Of a stretch of 64,000 nt of DNA, positions 53,878 to 63,036 are shown one piece after another. Every line of letters begins with the position of its first letter. Position 1 is the first letter of the stretch. Location: the NCBI RefSeq assembly GCF_001262015.1, contig NZ_CP012074.1:1463001-1527000 (forward strand), written 5' to 3'. Source of the stretch: Prevotella fusca JCM 17724. GTDB taxonomy: Bacteria > Bacteroidota > Bacteroidia > Bacteroidales > Bacteroidaceae. The position numbers were made by a program, and so were the translations under genes. The notes below the pieces were generated by a model. It searched no databases, was not told the origin of the DNA, and saw nothing but the letters and a program-made list of their open reading frames with translations.

Positions 53878-53909
53878 CTTGTTTATTTAAAAACTATTAT
53901 CTACATTTG
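53878..53909 (+). promoter_or_regulatory. Promoter of the 181-aa secreted protein
   Basis: CTTG at 53878-53881 and TACATTTG at 53902-53909, 20 nt apart; leader of about 130 nt. Confidence 0.7.
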
Positions 53910-54044
53910 CAGCGGTACCAAGTTTACTTAACATAAACTACAACAAAACAACTACAATTCATAAACAAAGATAACGAAAAACATACCTTGAATTCAAACA
54001 TTCACAGAACTCAAACGAATTAATATATCAACATTAAAAAATAA

Positions 54045-54593
<549 letters not shown>

Positions 54594-54650
54594 ATTCAGT
54601 CTTAATCGTCTTATTTCTCAGTTTATCATTCACTCAACCATATCACAAAC

Positions 54651-54682
54651 AATAGGGACAGACACCATCGTTTGTCCCTATT
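54651..54682 (+). terminator. Hairpin after the 181-aa gene
   Basis: AATAGGGACA (54651-54660) pairs with TGTCCCTATT (54673-54682), followed by TCTATTT. It lies between convergent genes and may serve both. Confidence 0.7.
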
Positions 54683-54751
54683 TCTATTTATTGTTGTCTT
54701 TTAACAAGCAACTTGTCTACTTGTAGACTCGTCAACTCGTCAACCAACAAC

Positions 54752-57337
54752 TTACTTCTTCGGAATAATCTCAAACACTTCAGCCTTGCCGATCAGCGCA
54801 ATACGTGTTACTTTCTTTGCGACATCAATGGTAAAGAAAGGCTCACTTGAAGTCATTTCAGCCTTCAGCTTGTTACGCTTGTCATACTGGCAGACACGGA
54901 CTGAGCCGCCTTCTGGCAACGAAAGCAGGAAAATGTAAGAAGTCATACCGCTTGGTACTTCAAATGAAACCTCACCAGTATTTTTGAAAGATGTAACTGG
55001 CTGATGGTCGAATGCACGGAGAACATCATTTGCTTCAGCCTTAGAATTAGCAAACTCAAGCGATGCTACACCAGCAGGAGTCACTACAAACGAGCGGATA
55101 GCAGCCCAGTTCGTGCGCTCTGAGTCAAGACGACGCAAACGGATGTAACGTGCCTGCACCGGTTCGCCCTGCCAGAGGATGTCATACCGGTTCTTCATAT
55201 CAGCCAGCATAGGCTGCCATGTCTTACCATCAACAGAGTATTCGAGTGTTGCATGGTCATAGAAGTCGCAGTCGTCCTTAGAGTTACGACCCTGAAGAAC
55301 ATGCACCTCACGAACAGACATTGGTTCAGGAAGGGCTACACCCATCCAGTCACCAGCCTTCTGAGCCACACCAGAGGTATAGTGTGTAGTGCTATCGCCA
55401 TCAAGCATCAATCCTGCCTGTGTGGTCTTGAGGCTCTTGTAAGAACCAATACCACGCAGTGTGAATGCCTTTTCACCTGAAAGTTTCTCATAGAAAGCAT
55501 CACCAAGGTCCTCCATAGCGAAATCGTAAAAAGGCTGCAGCTTCATAGTACCCGACTTGTGAGCCTCATAAGCATTCTTGTCTTCCAAGGACATACGGCT
55601 CTTGACATAGCTGCTCCAGAACTTCAGATTGTCACCACTACGATAGAGGTCCATCAGTTCGATAGCCTTCTTGCCACGCTCTCCGAGCTTGGCAAACTCC
55701 GTAAGCCACGGCCTCAGCTCTTTTATCAGCAGCTCGTCTGTGCAACCAGCCTCAATCTCAGCAGGTGCCTTTGCCACACGCTCGAACTCCTTATAGAGGT
55801 TGTCACGCTTTGCCAGTGTGTAATCAGTCAGACGGAAGGTCTCAGTCTCCCAAGACTCGTCACGGCGATAGCCTGTTTCCGTATCAGCAGAGTGGATGGC
55901 GAAGGTGCGGTAAGCATCCTTTGCACGAGGCATCATCACCTCCAAGCCACGCTCCCAGCTGTCAATCGGATTATAAACAGATGGATTCCATGTGTAATCA
56001 GCCACACTGTAAAGCGACAGCTTTGACGCTTCTCCGTGCTCCATCGGGTTACTGACAAGTCCGCACATATCGTTGTTCGTCAGCGAAGTTTCCAATCCAT
56101 AGACAGGACCTTGCAGGATAAGATTGCGCACATAGTCGGTAACGGCGTAGTTCCACCAGAAGAATGCAGGACGCTTGATGCGGCTGTCCACCCAGTCGAG
56201 CGTGCTCTTTGTCACGTCACTGCAGACAACATCACCCGTCCAGAACACACGTACAGAAGGGTCGAGAGTCTTGCCATAGATGCTCAACGGACCGTCCTCG
56301 CCAGCCTTTGCCCACAGCTTGGAATAGTCAGTAGGACAGATAATGAGCGGAGCCACATCCCTCTTGGTCTTCACAAACTCCTTTGTCAAACGGTTCAACA
56401 GCTCAACCTGTCGGTTAGGGTTGGTTCCCTCGCCTGAAATATCATCGAAGAAGATGGCAAATGACTGCACACCATTCTGATACATAAGCTCGAGCTTATG
56501 CAGAAGGTTCTGGTAGTCCTCCTCATTCCACTTGATATCCTTGCCCGGATGGATAGCCCAGACAAAGTCAACACGGTTCTTCTTGCAGGCTGCAACAAGT
56601 TCCTTGATGTCCTTCATTTCATTCTCCGGATAAGGCAGACGCCAGTTAGGAGAACTGTGATATGGGTCGTCCTTCGGTCCGTAGATATAAGTATTCATCT
56701 TATACTTACCATAGAAGTCAATCAATGACAGGCGTACTGCGTGTGACCACGGTGTACCGTAGAAACCCTCAACAACGCCACGATAAGGGAATACCGGTGC
56801 ATCATTGATTTCCAGACAAGGCAGTTTCTTTCCGCCTTCTACTGACGGATTCTCCATAATCTGTCGCAAAGTCTGGATACCATAGAATACTCCCAAGTCA
56901 TCAAAAGCCTGAAGGGTGATGCCCTTCTTGGTGATTCTTAGCGTATAGCCACCATCTGCAGTCCCGCTGTTCTGGTCGCCCTTGTCCATAATCACTGGTA
57001 TCTTTGCCAGCTGTATCTTCATCGGGAATCCCTTATCAGCACGGGAAAGGAAGTCAATATCCCTCCAATAGTCCCAAAAGAGCTTACGAGCTGGCATTGG
57101 CTGTTCAAGTTTAATACCGCCACTGATGTCTACCGTGCCCTCACCTGTCAGTTTCACGTAACGTGGTGTAGGATTAATAACGAGTCCCTGATGGTCAATC
57201 TTCTTGCCGGGAACAGGATTTACCAACTGTACTTCCGAACGCTGACTGCCTAAGTCGAACTCATTATCCTGCGCATGAGCAGCCGTAAGGGCACATAAGC
57301 CCAAAGCGAAAGTAACTAAAAGTTTCTTTTGTTTCAT
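54752..57337 (-). CDS. GH84 beta-N-acetylglucosaminidase, exported
   Basis: The product has 861 residues from MKQKKLLVTFALGLCALTAAHAQ, a signal peptide; a frame to 57436 adds unrelated sequence. An N-terminal GH84-associated domain (VINPTPRYVKLTGEGTVDI) precedes the catalytic domain: GVVEGFYGTPWSH and the two catalytic aspartates in AIFFDDISGEG near residue 300. A helical domain and an F5/8-type carbohydrate-binding module follow (KAGDWMGVALPEPMSVREVHV, ARYIRLRRLDSERTNWAAI). It resembles the O-GlcNAcase homologue of Bacteroides thetaiotaomicron. It probably releases GlcNAc from host glycans. Confidence 0.94.
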   Translation of the reverse strand: MKQKKLLVTFALGLCALTAAHAQDNEFDLGSQRSEVQLVNPVPGKKIDHQGLVINPTPRYVKLTGEGTVDISGGIKLEQPMPARKLFWDYWRDIDFLSRADKGFPMKIQLAKIPVIMDKGDQNSGTADGGYTLRITKKGITLQAFDDLGVFYGIQTLRQIMENPSVEGGKKLPCLEINDAPVFPYRGVVEGFYGTPWSHAVRLSLIDFYGKYKMNTYIYGPKDDPYHSSPNWRLPYPENEMKDIKELVAACKKNRVDFVWAIHPGKDIKWNEEDYQNLLHKLELMYQNGVQSFAIFFDDISGEGTNPNRQVELLNRLTKEFVKTKRDVAPLIICPTDYSKLWAKAGEDGPLSIYGKTLDPSVRVFWTGDVVCSDVTKSTLDWVDSRIKRPAFFWWNYAVTDYVRNLILQGPVYGLETSLTNNDMCGLVSNPMEHGEASKLSLYSVADYTWNPSVYNPIDSWERGLEVMMPRAKDAYRTFAIHSADTETGYRRDESWETETFRLTDYTLAKRDNLYKEFERVAKAPAEIEAGCTDELLIKELRPWLTEFAKLGERGKKAIELMDLYRSGDNLKFWSSYVKSRMSLEDKNAYEAHKSGTMKLQPFYDFAMEDLGDAFYEKLSGEKAFTLRGIGSYKSLKTTQAGLMLDGDSTTHYTSGVAQKAGDWMGVALPEPMSVREVHVLQGRNSKDDCDFYDHATLEYSVDGKTWQPMLADMKNRYDILWQGEPVQARYIRLRRLDSERTNWAAIRSFVVTPAGVASLEFANSKAEANDVLRAFDHQPVTSFKNTGEVSFEVPSGMTSYIFLLSLPEGGSVRVCQYDKRNKLKAEMTSSEPFFTIDVAKKVTRIALIGKAEVFEIIPKK

Positions 57338-57449
57338 GTAGGTTCTTAATATTTTGCTTCCGACTGCCATATACTTCCGCACAAGGTCAAGTCGATTAAA
57401 AAATGGTAACACGATTGCTTCCCTTTCTAAAAACAAGGGATTCTACCTG

Positions 57450-57457
57450 CAAAGATA
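57450..57457 (-). promoter_or_regulatory. -7 box of the GH84 gene
   Basis: Minus strand TATCTTTG about 113 nt upstream of the chosen ATG. Confidence 0.5.
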
Positions 57458-57509
57458 AGTAATTAAAATGAATTTCGCCCATCAACTGATGCCAAAAAAC
57501 AATGAACAG

Positions 57510-57600
57510 GAATTTCTTTTCATGAAAAGAAATAATTATTTTCGTGAAAAGAAATATTTATTTTCATGAAGAAAAATATTTTTTTCACGAAAAGAATTTG
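57510..57600. repeat. Phased palindromic array, family R1 (4 units)
   Basis: Cores CATG, CGTG, CATG, CACG at 57521, 57543, 57565 and 57586 (22, 22 and 21 nt). Its right end touches the decayed ankyrin-gene copy. Confidence 0.85.
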
Positions 57601-57745
57601 ATTCCAACGCTTTTCAGACACTTAAGAATGACCTTATCCTTGCTGTGTATCGTGTTTATAAGGGGGTATTATACCAAACTGCAGTATTCCACATGTCGTA
57701 CTTTATTCTTGAACATACTGCAAGAACTTAGTGTGATCAAGCTCA
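57601..57745 (-). pseudogene. Decayed 5' fragment of a second ankyrin lipoprotein gene
   Basis: On the minus strand one frame reads LITLSSCSMFKNKVRHVEYCSLV, a stop, then YPLINTIHSKDKVILKCLKSVG. This aligns with the start of the neighbouring intact gene (LITLSSCSMFKSNPPYAGYFSN... VIEAIHNKDKETLKTMMKQGWN). The copy lacks the first nine or so codons, carries an in-frame stop, and ends at the R1 array. It begins 7 nt after the stop of the intact gene, so it is the remnant of a tandem duplication. Confidence 0.85.
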
Positions 57746-57751
57746 AGTGTT

Positions 57752-58528
57752 TTATTTCTCAGCCTCAGTATCTTTCTTTTGCGCAGGCTGGTATGGAAAT
57801 GTGACACCAATACTTTCAAGGCGTCTTTTAACACGTTCGCCCTCATTGGTCAGTCCAGTGCCATCTATGGCGACCTGTACCCAATATGCAACGTTGCTCT
57901 TTCCACCAGTATTCCGCCCAGTTCCTCCAGCTTTCATGGGGTCGGCACCTTTGTCCCATAACCACAAAACCATTTCCCATTTGTACACAACAGCCTGGTC
58001 GGTAATTACAGTTTCCTTATTGTGATTGAACTTATTGATATCTGCCCCGTGTTCCAAAAGATACTCAATCTTCTGCTTGTCATTGCTTGATGCCGCTTCA
58101 CAAATAGGCAGGATTGCACGGTCATCATTGACATTGGCACCATGGTCAATAAGTAACTTAATAAACTTCGTATTGTACTTACCGTTGCAGACTGTCGAAA
58201 GAGGCAGATACGCTTCTCCATCATTCGGAGTCTCATCCCATATATTAGACAGGAAGTTAGGATCGGCACCGTTCTCTAAAAGGAACTCCGTCATCGGATA
58301 ATTCTTTTCCCACACTGCATATAGCAGATATGACATACCGTACTTACCCGTAGAATTAACATTCCAACCTTGCTTCATCATTGTCTTCAAGGTTTCCTTA
58401 TCCTTGTTGTGTATCGCTTCTATAACAGGAAACTCTGCATTACTGAAATACCCAGCGTATGGGGGATTGCTTTTGAACATACTACAAGAGCTTAATGTGA
58501 TTAATAATATTGTCAGAATATTCTTCAT
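57752..58528 (-). CDS. Ankyrin-repeat lipoprotein, candidate immunity protein
   Basis: The product has 258 residues with a short lipoprotein signal (MKNILTILLITLSSC, lipobox LSSC). Ankyrin repeats follow: YLLYAVWEKNYPMTEFLLENGADPN, TKFIKLLIDHGANVNDD, DKQKIEYLLEHGADINKFN, and a last one around MVLWLWDKGADPMKAG. It starts 2 nt after the stop of the lipase gene, so the two are co-translated. A lipid-anchored binding protein next to a predicted toxic lipase fits an immunity role, as for known lipase effector/lipoprotein pairs; this is inference. Confidence 0.88.
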   Translation of the reverse strand: MKNILTILLITLSSCSMFKSNPPYAGYFSNAEFPVIEAIHNKDKETLKTMMKQGWNVNSTGKYGMSYLLYAVWEKNYPMTEFLLENGADPNFLSNIWDETPNDGEAYLPLSTVCNGKYNTKFIKLLIDHGANVNDDRAILPICEAASSNDKQKIEYLLEHGADINKFNHNKETVITDQAVVYKWEMVLWLWDKGADPMKAGGTGRNTGGKSNVAYWVQVAIDGTGLTNEGERVKRRLESIGVTFPYQPAQKKDTEAEK

Positions 58529-58530
58529 TC

Positions 58531-59979
58531 TTACATTGCTTTATATTCTTTGGCGATAATTTCACGGCTTTGTTCTGCCTTTTTCTTCTCTATAGCCTGA
58601 AGCAATAACGGCAAATCATGACCATCGGAAAAATCAAACTCATCAGCGGTATGAAGTCGTATTCTTTCACCTGCTGAGTCTGGCATAAGTTCAAGCAGAT
58701 TATTACCCATATTCAGGAAATCCTGATTAGAATAATAGGTGTGTACCTTTGATGTATCAGGATTCTTGATACCATACATCTCATAGGTATTAGGGTGTAC
58801 ACCTGCAGGGTTAAAAGCATAAGTCTCACTTCCTGTAGCAGCACCAGCAGCAGTAGCCAAGCCGCCACCCAGAGAATGACCCGTGATAATTAATTCTTTA
58901 CCTTCCGGCTTATTCGCATTTATCTTTTGCGCTAAGCGTATGGCATCTTCATACTGCTCACTTCCCAGTCCTAAGCCTTGCGAGGCGTTGTCATCTATCC
59001 AATCCCAGCTCCAGTTAGGCATAAACGGCAGGTCTCGTTTTCCCATGTCACGTGGGTCGCTTGTTGTTCCTCGAAATGCAAGAATACAATTGCCTTCCGA
59101 ATCCGTATAAACCTCTGCCTTGAATCCGTGGTTGCGATTTTGCAAATCACTCGTACTTATACCCAAGTAATCTAAATCTTTACCCTCGACCCTCTTGTAT
59201 CCAGCAAGTTCCTTGTTTTTCAGTTTATTCGTCAGTTCTTCCTTATAATCATCATCAAACTTACTGACAGCCTCTTCAAAATCGTAACGTTCATAGGGTC
59301 TTATGGCTTCGTCTACCAATTTCTTTTCCTCTGCTGTCTTACGATCATAAGTAAAGTAACTTAGGCACAGCATATCAGACGCTTTGCTATAATTAGGCCT
59401 GATAACAGAGACAACCCCGCCAAGCGTACAACCGAGTTTTGCACCTTCCAACAAAGCACGATGCCCACCAATCCTTACCTTGGGATGTACTTTCGTCCAA
59501 AAGAAAGAACGGGTAAAGAAGGCACATATATTGACTACTTTCATTGCCATCTGTGCAAGTAACGCATCTTTTATACCTCCCCACACTCCATAACCCAAAA
59601 GTCCCAGCCGAGCTCCCCCAGCTGCTCCCTTGACAGCTCCCTTGATAGCTCCCCATACACTGCCACCACTCTTGTCATAGCCTCTATAGCCACCGACGAC
59701 AGCACCTACTATGGCTCCTACAACTGCACCTGCAAAAGTTAAGCCACGACACATTAAACCGGAAATAGCTCCTACCACCGTTGCAGCAGTAGTCGCCTTA
59801 AGGCAAATGTGACATGGGTGCATACGGTCTTTCTCCGTTGCTATTAAATGTCCATTTTCACGCTTTACGTACATCTGGCTTTTCACCTCGATAAGTGACT
59901 GATGTGCACCACAGGTACAAACGGTGAAGTCGCCATGCTCAATATACAGCACATCATCAGCGCCTTTGTCTGAACTCAT
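58531..59979 (-). CDS. Class 3 lipase with Cys-containing PAAR-like N-terminus and glycine-zipper region, candidate effector
   Basis: The product has 482 residues without a signal peptide. The N-terminus has paired cysteines (VCTCG at 20-24 and PCHIC at 55-59), reminiscent of PAAR-like/DUF4280 tips. Residues 62-145 are glycine/alanine-rich hydrophobic sequence (AGAVVGAIVGAVVGGYRG) suited to membrane insertion. Residues 205-480 are an alpha/beta-hydrolase of the lipase 3 family: AFRGTTS, nucleophile elbow TGHSLGGG with Ser369, and a likely His in SDGHDLPLL. The gene overlaps the upstream 260-aa gene by 4 nt (ATGA) and is 2 nt from the ankyrin lipoprotein. It fits a secreted antibacterial phospholipase, but no secretion genes are in the window. 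Confidence 0.85.
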   Translation of the reverse strand: MSSDKGADDVLYIEHGDFTVCTCGAHQSLIEVKSQMYVKRENGHLIATEKDRMHPCHICLKATTAATVVGAISGLMCRGLTFAGAVVGAIVGAVVGGYRGYDKSGGSVWGAIKGAVKGAAGGARLGLLGYGVWGGIKDALLAQMAMKVVNICAFFTRSFFWTKVHPKVRIGGHRALLEGAKLGCTLGGVVSVIRPNYSKASDMLCLSYFTYDRKTAEEKKLVDEAIRPYERYDFEEAVSKFDDDYKEELTNKLKNKELAGYKRVEGKDLDYLGISTSDLQNRNHGFKAEVYTDSEGNCILAFRGTTSDPRDMGKRDLPFMPNWSWDWIDDNASQGLGLGSEQYEDAIRLAQKINANKPEGKELIITGHSLGGGLATAAGAATGSETYAFNPAGVHPNTYEMYGIKNPDTSKVHTYYSNQDFLNMGNNLLELMPDSAGERIRLHTADEFDFSDGHDLPLLLQAIEKKKAEQSREIIAKEYKAM

Positions 59980-60758
59980 ACCTTATCCTCCACAAGTTTA
60001 AATTCAATACGATTTGTATAAACATAGTCCTCGCTTGCCTGCTCCTTGGCAAACGTTACAGCCTTGTCAAAGAAAGGCTGATAATCCTCTGCACAGAAAT
60101 ACTCTGTATCGACAGAATATGAGTAACAGAATGGTGCGCCACTGGTCAAAGGAAGAATCTCTTTAGCAAATACTTGCTGGAAACCAGACACATCATCAAG
60201 TTCTCCTGTACCACTTTCCATGAGATGGATTGTCCCATCCTCCAACTTCTCTTTCTTCTTCCTCACAATCATAGCATCCAGATAATGGTTGGCATGAAGA
60301 ATAGACAAGGGTGTTAAGTGGAAAAACTTTCCACCGCCAAACCATGACCAAAGCGTATAATAAACCAATGAACTGCGCATCTCTTGACCAAAATCATTCA
60401 CAGATTTCCCGACAATATCAAGCAACTGCATGATAGACTGGTCACTGCCATAACGTTCTTTGAGTTTCTCACGACAGGCCAGATACCTTTCTGCTATCTC
60501 ATGACTGTTATAAACCGTCAACTTATCCGACATATCAAAACCAAACTCGACCCTGTCAATTACCTTGTTTACCTCATCCAGCAGCCCATACAGCTCTGCC
60601 TCGGCATGCTGCTGAGGCTTCGGACGTTCCAACACATCTACAACAATGTGCCCATTCTCTGTGGTCGACACCTTCCATTGCTGTGAAGTCTCATTGCTCA
60701 TCCCCACATGACCGTTCAAACTGAGTTGACTTATTTCCGTGATATTATATATTCTCAT
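59976..60758 (-). CDS. Unknown cytoplasmic protein upstream of lipase, candidate adaptor
   Basis: The product has 260 residues, no signal peptide and no membrane segment. It starts MRIYNITEISQLSLNGHVGMSN. The middle (AEAELYGLLDEVNKVIDRVEF) is helical, and the C-terminal half has aromatic-rich segments (SLVYYTLWSWFGGGKFF, GAPFCYSYSVDTEYFCAED). No family was recognised. It is the first gene of the operon and is translationally coupled to the lipase through a 4-nt overlap, which is the usual position of an effector chaperone or adaptor. Confidence 0.75.
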   Translation of the reverse strand: MRIYNITEISQLSLNGHVGMSNETSQQWKVSTTENGHIVVDVLERPKPQQHAEAELYGLLDEVNKVIDRVEFGFDMSDKLTVYNSHEIAERYLACREKLKERYGSDQSIMQLLDIVGKSVNDFGQEMRSSLVYYTLWSWFGGGKFFHLTPLSILHANHYLDAMIVRKKKEKLEDGTIHLMESGTGELDDVSGFQQVFAKEILPLTSGAPFCYSYSVDTEYFCAEDYQPFFDKAVTFAKEQASEDYVYTNRIEFKLVEDKV

Positions 60759-60923
60759 CTTACAACTATTTTACTCCTACACAAGCTATAAGTTATGAAA
60801 AACAAACAGCCAACATAAACATAATCTGTTATAAGCCAGATAAATATCCCACTAAAATGATATACACATCGTGAGCTATGAACTTTCTACGTCATTATCT
60901 GATGTAGTTTCTTCATCATTTCA

Positions 60924-60954
60924 CAAATATAAGCATTAATCCTCATTAAACAAG
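60924..60954 (-). promoter_or_regulatory. Promoter of the lipase operon
   Basis: Minus strand CTTG (60954-60951) and TATATTTG (60931-60924), 19 nt apart; leader of about 160 nt to the ATG at 60758. Confidence 0.7.
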
Positions 60955-61148
60955 CTGATTAAGTTTTTTTAAAGACCACGTTCAACTCATTTCATTATTA
61001 CAAATCGGTCATTGAAATTCCACCTACTCCAAGATACTACGAAATCCTACAGATTAATTGGATACAAAACAGCCTTTTCGTAATGACAAAGTCAAGCAAA
61101 GAATGTTACAGATGATTAATAGCGTTGCAACTTGAAAACACAGAACTG

Positions 61149-61242
61149 CAAATTTTCTTCATGAAAAAAAACAATTATTTTCACGAAAAGAAATATTTTT
61201 CTTCATGAAAAGAAACATTTTTCTTCGTGAAAAGAATTTGTG
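61149..61242. repeat. Phased palindromic array, family R1 (4 units)
   Basis: Cores CATG, CACG, CATG, CGTG at 61160, 61182, 61204 and 61226, exactly 22 nt apart. With the two promoters it accounts for the 60759-61332 gap. Confidence 0.88.
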
Positions 61243-61293
61243 ATTTAACAACATTTCGCATCAAAAGAAACTGACTATCAAGCAGAAAATATG

Positions 61294-61301
61294 TATCTTT
61301 G
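61294..61301 (+). promoter_or_regulatory. -7 box of the YjbR-DUF5131 operon
   Basis: TATCTTTG, 32 nt before the ATG at 61333. Confidence 0.6.
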
Positions 61302-61332
61302 TCATCATACATAACCAAGTAAAGAAAGCGGA

Positions 61333-61668
61333 ATGGATATTGAGGAATTAAGGCGTTACTGCCTGTCACTATCAGAAGAGACCGAAGAGAAGTTCCCTTT
61401 TCAGCAGTTCAAGGCTGCAAAAGACGTGCTTGCTTTCTACATCGGCGGACATATCTTCTGCTACTTTGACATCAACGACCTGACGCACGTAACGGTGAAA
61501 TGCCAGCCGGAAAAGGTGACAGAACTCATAGAACGGTATGACTTCATCGACCATCCCTATAACGGCAATGCCAAATACTGGATTGGCATAGACGTGATGC
61601 GGGCAGACAGCAACCTGATAAAGGAACTGATTAAGGACTCGTTCGACATCGTAAAGAAAAAGAAATGA
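61333..61668 (+). CDS. MmcQ/YjbR family protein, copy 1
   Basis: The 111-residue product matches MmcQ/YjbR: MDIEELRRYCLSLSEETEEKFPF at the start, LAFYIGGHIFCYFDIND and the VKCQPEKVTELIERYD strand-helix, and KYWIGIDV. The fold resembles a small DNA-binding CyaY-like domain; function is not established. Its last codon overlaps the next start (ATGA), so it is translationally coupled to the DUF5131 gene. Confidence 0.88.
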   Translation: MDIEELRRYCLSLSEETEEKFPFQQFKAAKDVLAFYIGGHIFCYFDINDLTHVTVKCQPEKVTELIERYDFIDHPYNGNAKYWIGIDVMRADSNLIKELIKDSFDIVKKKK

Positions 61669-62375
61669 CGCTCTGGAATCTCATACACGGCTGTCACCGC
61701 AAGAGTGAAGGCTGCAAGCATTGCTACGTCTTCACTCGCGATGGGCAGTACGGCATAGACACGAATATCGTGCGCAAGACCACTACATTCAACCTTCCGA
61801 TGAAAAAGAACAGGAAAGGAGAGTGGAAGATTCCTGCCGGAACGATGGTGATGACGTGCTTCTCGTCAGACTTCTTCATCGAAGAAATGGACGAATGGAG
61901 GGAGGAAGCATGGCTGATGATGCTGAAACGACAGGACTTGCAGTTCTTTATGGTGACGAAACGCCCTGAACGTATCACAGAATGCCTACCTGCGTATTGG
62001 GAAGAGCTGGAAGAGCGTGTCTATATCTGCTGTACGATGGAGAACCAGCGACGAACGGACGAACGGCTCCCCATCTTTCAAGCGGCTCCACTCATACATC
62101 GTGAAATCATTGTAGAACCGATGCTTGAAAGCATTGACTTCCGAGGTTCACTGAATGGTATTGAGCGCATCACCGTTGGAGGTGAATCGGGAACATACGC
62201 CCGTCCCTGTCATTATGAATGGATATTGGATGTGCGCAGACAATGCGAACAAGCGGGCATAGGCTTTCATTTTATGCAGACTGGTGCCAACTTCTATAAA
62301 GACGGTAAATATTATAAACTTACGCACAGGCTGCAAATGTCGCAGGCCGCACGTGCAAATATCAATATAGAATGA
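61665..62375 (+). CDS. DUF5131 protein (radical-SAM-like cysteine motif)
   Basis: The product has 236 residues. The N-terminus MTLWNLIHGCHRKSEGCKHC carries C-x6-C-x2-C, a cluster-binding arrangement shared by the DUF5131/phage Gp37-like family. FFMVTKRPERITECLP and RITVGGESGTYARPCHYEWI are further family blocks. Some members are phage encoded, and the reaction is unknown. It is coupled by 4-nt overlaps to a YjbR gene on each side, an unusual sandwich. Confidence 0.88.
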   Translation: MTLWNLIHGCHRKSEGCKHCYVFTRDGQYGIDTNIVRKTTTFNLPMKKNRKGEWKIPAGTMVMTCFSSDFFIEEMDEWREEAWLMMLKRQDLQFFMVTKRPERITECLPAYWEELEERVYICCTMENQRRTDERLPIFQAAPLIHREIIVEPMLESIDFRGSLNGIERITVGGESGTYARPCHYEWILDVRRQCEQAGIGFHFMQTGANFYKDGKYYKLTHRLQMSQAARANINIE

Positions 62376-62752
62376 ACATTGAGGAATTCCGCCAACACTG
62401 CCTTCCACTGAACGGTGTCACAGAAAAGATGCCGTTTGACAAGGCTAACAATGATTACGACCGCAACCTGCTGGTATTCTCCATCGGCGACAAGTGGTTC
62501 TGCTTTGTGAATATTGAGGTCTTCGACTTCTGCGACCTGAAGTCTGCCCCAGATGTCTCTGCCGACTTACAGGCTGAATACGAAGCTGTAAAGCCCGGCT
62601 ATCACATGAACCACAAGCATTGGATATCCGTCTACTTCAATCAGGATATACCCGACAAGCGTATCTTTGAGCTTATTGATGATGCTTACCAACGAGTGCT
62701 GGGCTCACTGCCTAAGGGGGAACGGGAAAAGTACAAGGTGTCAAATATTTAA
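62372..62752 (+). CDS. MmcQ/YjbR family protein, copy 2
   Basis: The 126-residue product is a second MmcQ/YjbR protein: MNIEEFRQHCLPLNGVTEKMPF, LLVFSIGDKWFCFVNIE, VKPGYHMNHKHWISVYF. It is only distantly similar to copy 1. It overlaps the DUF5131 gene by 4 nt and ends the operon. Confidence 0.88.
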   Translation: MNIEEFRQHCLPLNGVTEKMPFDKANNDYDRNLLVFSIGDKWFCFVNIEVFDFCDLKSAPDVSADLQAEYEAVKPGYHMNHKHWISVYFNQDIPDKRIFELIDDAYQRVLGSLPKGEREKYKVSNI

Positions 62753-62881
62753 TGGACAATACACGGCAAACTGATAACTTAAAATGCAGATAATACGGAG
62801 AAACAATCCAACATCAGGTCCTGTTTCTCCGTTCTCCATTTACTTTAACTATAAAAAAGCTGTTTTCATCCAATTAATACG

Positions 62882-62889
62882 TATCTTTG
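62882..62889 (+). promoter_or_regulatory. -7 box of the transporter-like gene
   Basis: TATCTTTG, about 115 nt before the ATG at 63003. Confidence 0.5.
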
Positions 62890-63036
62890 TCGCAGGAACA
62901 ACACTATCCGCATGAAGATTAGTATAGAGGTATAGTATTATAAAACAGGGGGTGTAGTCTTTATCAAAACAAACAGAAACATTATCAACAGGAAAGAAAA
63001 CAATGATGACCTATCAAAAAAGGGTTAAGGATAGCT

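Noticed and set aside
57544..57804. 86-codon plus-strand frame
   Set aside because: It consists of the R1 array and the antisense of the decayed ankyrin gene copy.
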